Assembly (NCBI RefSeq): GCF_034008635.1
Contig: NZ_CP125378.1
Location: 1,788,001-1,852,000 of the forward strand
Reading direction: 5' to 3'
Length of the DNA stretch: 64,000 bases
Origin: Pseudomonas sp. P8_229
Lineage (GTDB): Bacteria; Pseudomonadota; Gammaproteobacteria; Pseudomonadales; Pseudomonadaceae
In this document: piece after piece, positions 61,774-64,000 of the stretch
How the letters are laid out: the number at the start of each line of letters is the position of its first letter
How positions within the stretch are numbered: the first letter of the stretch is position 1
Position numbers and translations under genes: made by a program
Notes under the pieces: generated by a model
Database searches by the model: none
Seen by the model: the letters and a program-made list of their open reading frames with translations, nothing else
What the model was told of the DNA's origin: nothing

Positions 61774-63663
61774 TTAGAAGTTCACGCCAACGCTGAGGGC
61801 AACGAAGTCGCGATCATCCACTGTGCTGTAGTCGCCACCAAAGAAGTTGGTGTAGGCCAGACTCGCGGTGTAGGTGTTCTGGTATTCGGCATCCAGACCG
61901 AGGCTGATCGCTTTGCGACCTTCCTCGAAGTTGCCGCCAGGGCCTGGCGAGTAGCCTTTCACGTCGTGCGACCAGGCTACGTTCGGCTTGAGGTTCACAC
62001 CGGCGAACACGTCGCTGTAATCCCAGATGGCGCGAGCGCGATAGCCCCACGAGGTGGCCGTGGTGAAACCGTCGTTGTTGCAGTTGCTGGAAACGTTATC
62101 GCGCGAAGCCCCCGGCCCGGCACCGTTGATGGTGGAGGTGTTGAGGATCTGCGAGCAGGTGTTGAGGCCGCCGGTCGATGGCAACTCACCCGGACCGAAC
62201 ACTGGGTCGCGGCCGTAACGGGCTTCGGATTTGCTTTCCAGGCCACCGACGTGGGTCACACCGACTTCACCTACCAGGGTCAGACGGTTGGCACCCATCA
62301 CCTGATCGAAGAAGTGCGTCAGGGTGGTTTGCAGTTGGGTGATCTCTTTGCGGTTGTAGCCGTGCAGGTCCTGGCCCGGCACACCGTTGAGGATCGACGC
62401 ATTGGTCAACGCGCCACCCAGCGGCCGCACGCCGGCGAACAGGATGTCGGTGGAGTTCAACTGCACCGGCGCATTCGGCCGGTAGCTGACCTCACCGCTC
62501 CACGCCGTACCGGTAGGCAGGGTGGTGGAGAAGCTCAGACCGTACAGGCGAATGTCTTCAGGGTATTCGATGAAGTATTCCGAGTTGCCCGCGACCACCA
62601 GCGGCCCCAGCGCCTGGAACGGCCCTGGCAACGCCTTGACGCCGTTATAGATCGACTGCGGCGCACCGGTGGCGCTGAAGATCGGCGCACGGCTGTGGTA
62701 GTTCATGAAGTAGGCACCGAACTCGGTGGCCAGCGGGTCGAACATGTACTTGGCAGACACGCCCCACTGCCCGCTGTCACGCGCGTTGCGGTTAGGCGAA
62801 CGGCGCACCAGCACACCTTCATCGTTGACGTCGACGCCAGCGTTAGCCAACGGGCCGAGCGCGATGCCCGGAATCGTCGAACGCTTGTTCAGGACTCGCA
62901 GGTTGTCGTCGCAACCGGTGGTCACGATGTCCGGCTGCGAGAAGAACGTGCCGCAGTTGTCGGTCACGGTTTTCTGCCAGTCGATCTGGTAGAAACCTTC
63001 GGCCGAGAGGTTTTCGGTGATGCTCTGGGACACGTAGAACATGTTGACCGGGATCAGGCCTTCCTTGATCTCGGCACCCGGACGGCGGAACGCGGAAACG
63101 TCGATCGGGTTGATCGAGTTGATGCCGCCGCCGATGAAGGTACTTTCACCCCAGTTCACCACCTGCTTGCCCAGACGCACCGAACCTGGCTCATCGGCAA
63201 TCGAGTAGTTGTGGTAAACGAAGGCGTCGAGGATCTGCCCGCCGGAAGAACGCGCCGCGACATCACGGTTGTGGTTGCTGACGTCCTTGTATTCCAGGTC
63301 CTGGTTCTGCAGCGCGAAGTCGTACCAGTATTTGCCCCGGACGAAGACCCCGGTGTCACCGTATTTCAGTTCGAGATCATGGATACCCTTGAAGATCTTC
63401 GAGAAGGCCTGGCCGCTCTTGAAGTTCAGGTGACCGTTGTCGGAAGTCTGGGACAGGCCCTTGCCGCCGTTGTTGACACCAATAAGATCCTTGTTCGGCT
63501 GCTGAGTCGAAATACTCATGCCCAGGGAGAGCGAGGAGTCGAACTGACCTTCGATTTCACCGACGTTGAAACTGACGCCGAATGCGGGCCCGGCGAGCGT
63601 AGAGGCAAGACTGACGGCCAGAGGCAGTTTAGCCCGGCGCCAGAACTGGTTTACTGATGTCAT
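61774..63663 (-). CDS. DUF1302 outer-membrane protein
   Basis: A 629-residue protein. The signal peptide (FWRRAKLPLAVSLASTLAG then PAFG) is followed by FNVGEIEGQFDSSLSLGMS, the standard start of the family. It is rich in short beta strands and ends DRDFVALSVGVNF, with a C-terminal Phe as in outer-membrane barrels. The ATG at 63663 has GGAG 8 nt upstream; the longer frame to 63945 crosses the promoter region. It is the first gene of the DUF1302-DUF1329 pair. The transported or bound compound is unknown. Confidence 0.92.
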   Translation of the reverse strand: MTSVNQFWRRAKLPLAVSLASTLAGPAFGVSFNVGEIEGQFDSSLSLGMSISTQQPNKDLIGVNNGGKGLSQTSDNGHLNFKSGQAFSKIFKGIHDLELKYGDTGVFVRGKYWYDFALQNQDLEYKDVSNHNRDVAARSSGGQILDAFVYHNYSIADEPGSVRLGKQVVNWGESTFIGGGINSINPIDVSAFRRPGAEIKEGLIPVNMFYVSQSITENLSAEGFYQIDWQKTVTDNCGTFFSQPDIVTTGCDDNLRVLNKRSTIPGIALGPLANAGVDVNDEGVLVRRSPNRNARDSGQWGVSAKYMFDPLATEFGAYFMNYHSRAPIFSATGAPQSIYNGVKALPGPFQALGPLVVAGNSEYFIEYPEDIRLYGLSFSTTLPTGTAWSGEVSYRPNAPVQLNSTDILFAGVRPLGGALTNASILNGVPGQDLHGYNRKEITQLQTTLTHFFDQVMGANRLTLVGEVGVTHVGGLESKSEARYGRDPVFGPGELPSTGGLNTCSQILNTSTINGAGPGASRDNVSSNCNNDGFTTATSWGYRARAIWDYSDVFAGVNLKPNVAWSHDVKGYSPGPGGNFEEGRKAISLGLDAEYQNTYTASLAYTNFFGGDYSTVDDRDFVALSVGVNF

Positions 63664-64000
63664 CGACGCTACTCCATGTGCATTATTGTTATGGCAGTGA
63701 GTACTTTTAAAAACGCCTGGAAGACCGGGAGCCAGTAGCCGCCCGACGTCACTCCAAAGTTGCATCGCCCCGTGTTGTGCGTGTGCCCCGTTCTTAAAAA
63801 TCCTTGAGCGGACTATAGCCAGCAGGTGGTATTGCTTGATCCCTCTAAAGTGTGATTTGCAGCTGCCGGCCACTCTGGAACAGTCCTTTCGCCAGTCCGA
63901 CACATGTCGGCCTCGCAAGGATGGCTGAAAATTTGAATTTAACAAGCCAAGCGCTTGCTTGGTGGGTCTGGCGCGCCGTTTTCGGCGCGCCAGCAGACGC
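63664..64000. other. Promoter region of DUF1302-DUF1329 and end-of-window palindromes
   Basis: No gene is supported here. On the minus strand TATAGT at 63812-63817 is a good -10 with no matching -35, which would suit an activator-dependent promoter. CAAGCGCTTG (63948-63957) is a perfect palindrome inside an AAGC/GCTT-flanked region. CTGGCGCGCC at 63968-63977 and GGCGCGCCAG at 63984-63993 form a perfect hairpin, probably the terminator of a gene beyond the window. Confidence 0.5.

Noticed and set aside
61429..63657. A 742-codon frame antisense to DUF1302 and DUF1329 genes
   Set aside because: Spans two real genes on the other strand and has no motif or ribosome site.

Overview
The window is chromosomal DNA from a Pseudomonas of the fluorescens lineage. 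Supporting signs are the GC-rich coding style, the gene order rsmI-rnpB-mraZ-rsmH-ftsL-ftsI-murEF-mraY-murD-ftsW-murGC-ddlB-ftsQAZ-lpxC, the order rsmI/lpoA-yraN-gmhA(diaA)-dolP-sspBA-petCBA-rpsI-rplM, and several families of short palindromic REP-type repeats typical of this group. No tRNA, insertion sequence, prophage or CRISPR array was found. PARAGRAPH 2, layout: 1-4.3 kb holds small accessory genes (partial GNAT acetyltransferase, a secreted 108-residue protein, a YkgJ-type Cys-cluster protein, a lipoprotein that fuses an amino-acid-type solute-binding domain to a RidA domain, a 79-residue protein, an orphan pilin-like protein), then a repeat-rich gap. 4.3-10.7 kb is an RND efflux operon with its own two-component system. 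10.9-14.4 kb holds a small exported protein, an OprD-type porin and a membrane diguanylate cyclase. 14.5-32.5 kb is the complete division and cell-wall (dcw) cluster on the minus strand. It is driven by a sigma-70-like promoter followed at once by three 10-bp-spaced boxes matching an MraZ operator; then come RNase P RNA and rsmI. 34.3-37.8 kb is lpoA-yraN-gmhA-dolP on the plus strand. 37.8-42.7 kb is sspB, sspA, the cytochrome bc1 genes and rpsI-rplM on the minus strand. 42.9-52.2 kb is mixed housekeeping and metabolism (aldo/keto reductase, acyl-CoA dehydrogenase, GlxA-type regulator, zapE, trpS, hydrolase, zapG, OmpA-like lipoprotein, metallo-beta-lactamase-fold hydrolase). 52.4-57.4 kb is one very large M10/RTX metalloprotease gene. 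57.5-63.7 kb is a MalT-like LuxR regulator followed upstream by DUF1329 and DUF1302 genes. PARAGRAPH 3, how the genes work together: the dcw block makes lipid II, the divisome and lipid A precursor in tightly overlapping reading frames. The neighbouring lpoA, dolP, zapE and zapG serve the same envelope and division theme, and petABC supplies respiratory complex III. PARAGRAPH 4, most unusual points: the RTX protease carries near-identical higher-order DNA repeats in which recombination would remove whole codons (363 or 800); the solute-binding/RidA fusion is an unusual architecture; the MraZ operator layout is very clear; a roughly 80-nt hairpin lies between petC and sspA; and the DUF1302/DUF1329/MalT-like set is a poorly understood envelope system.
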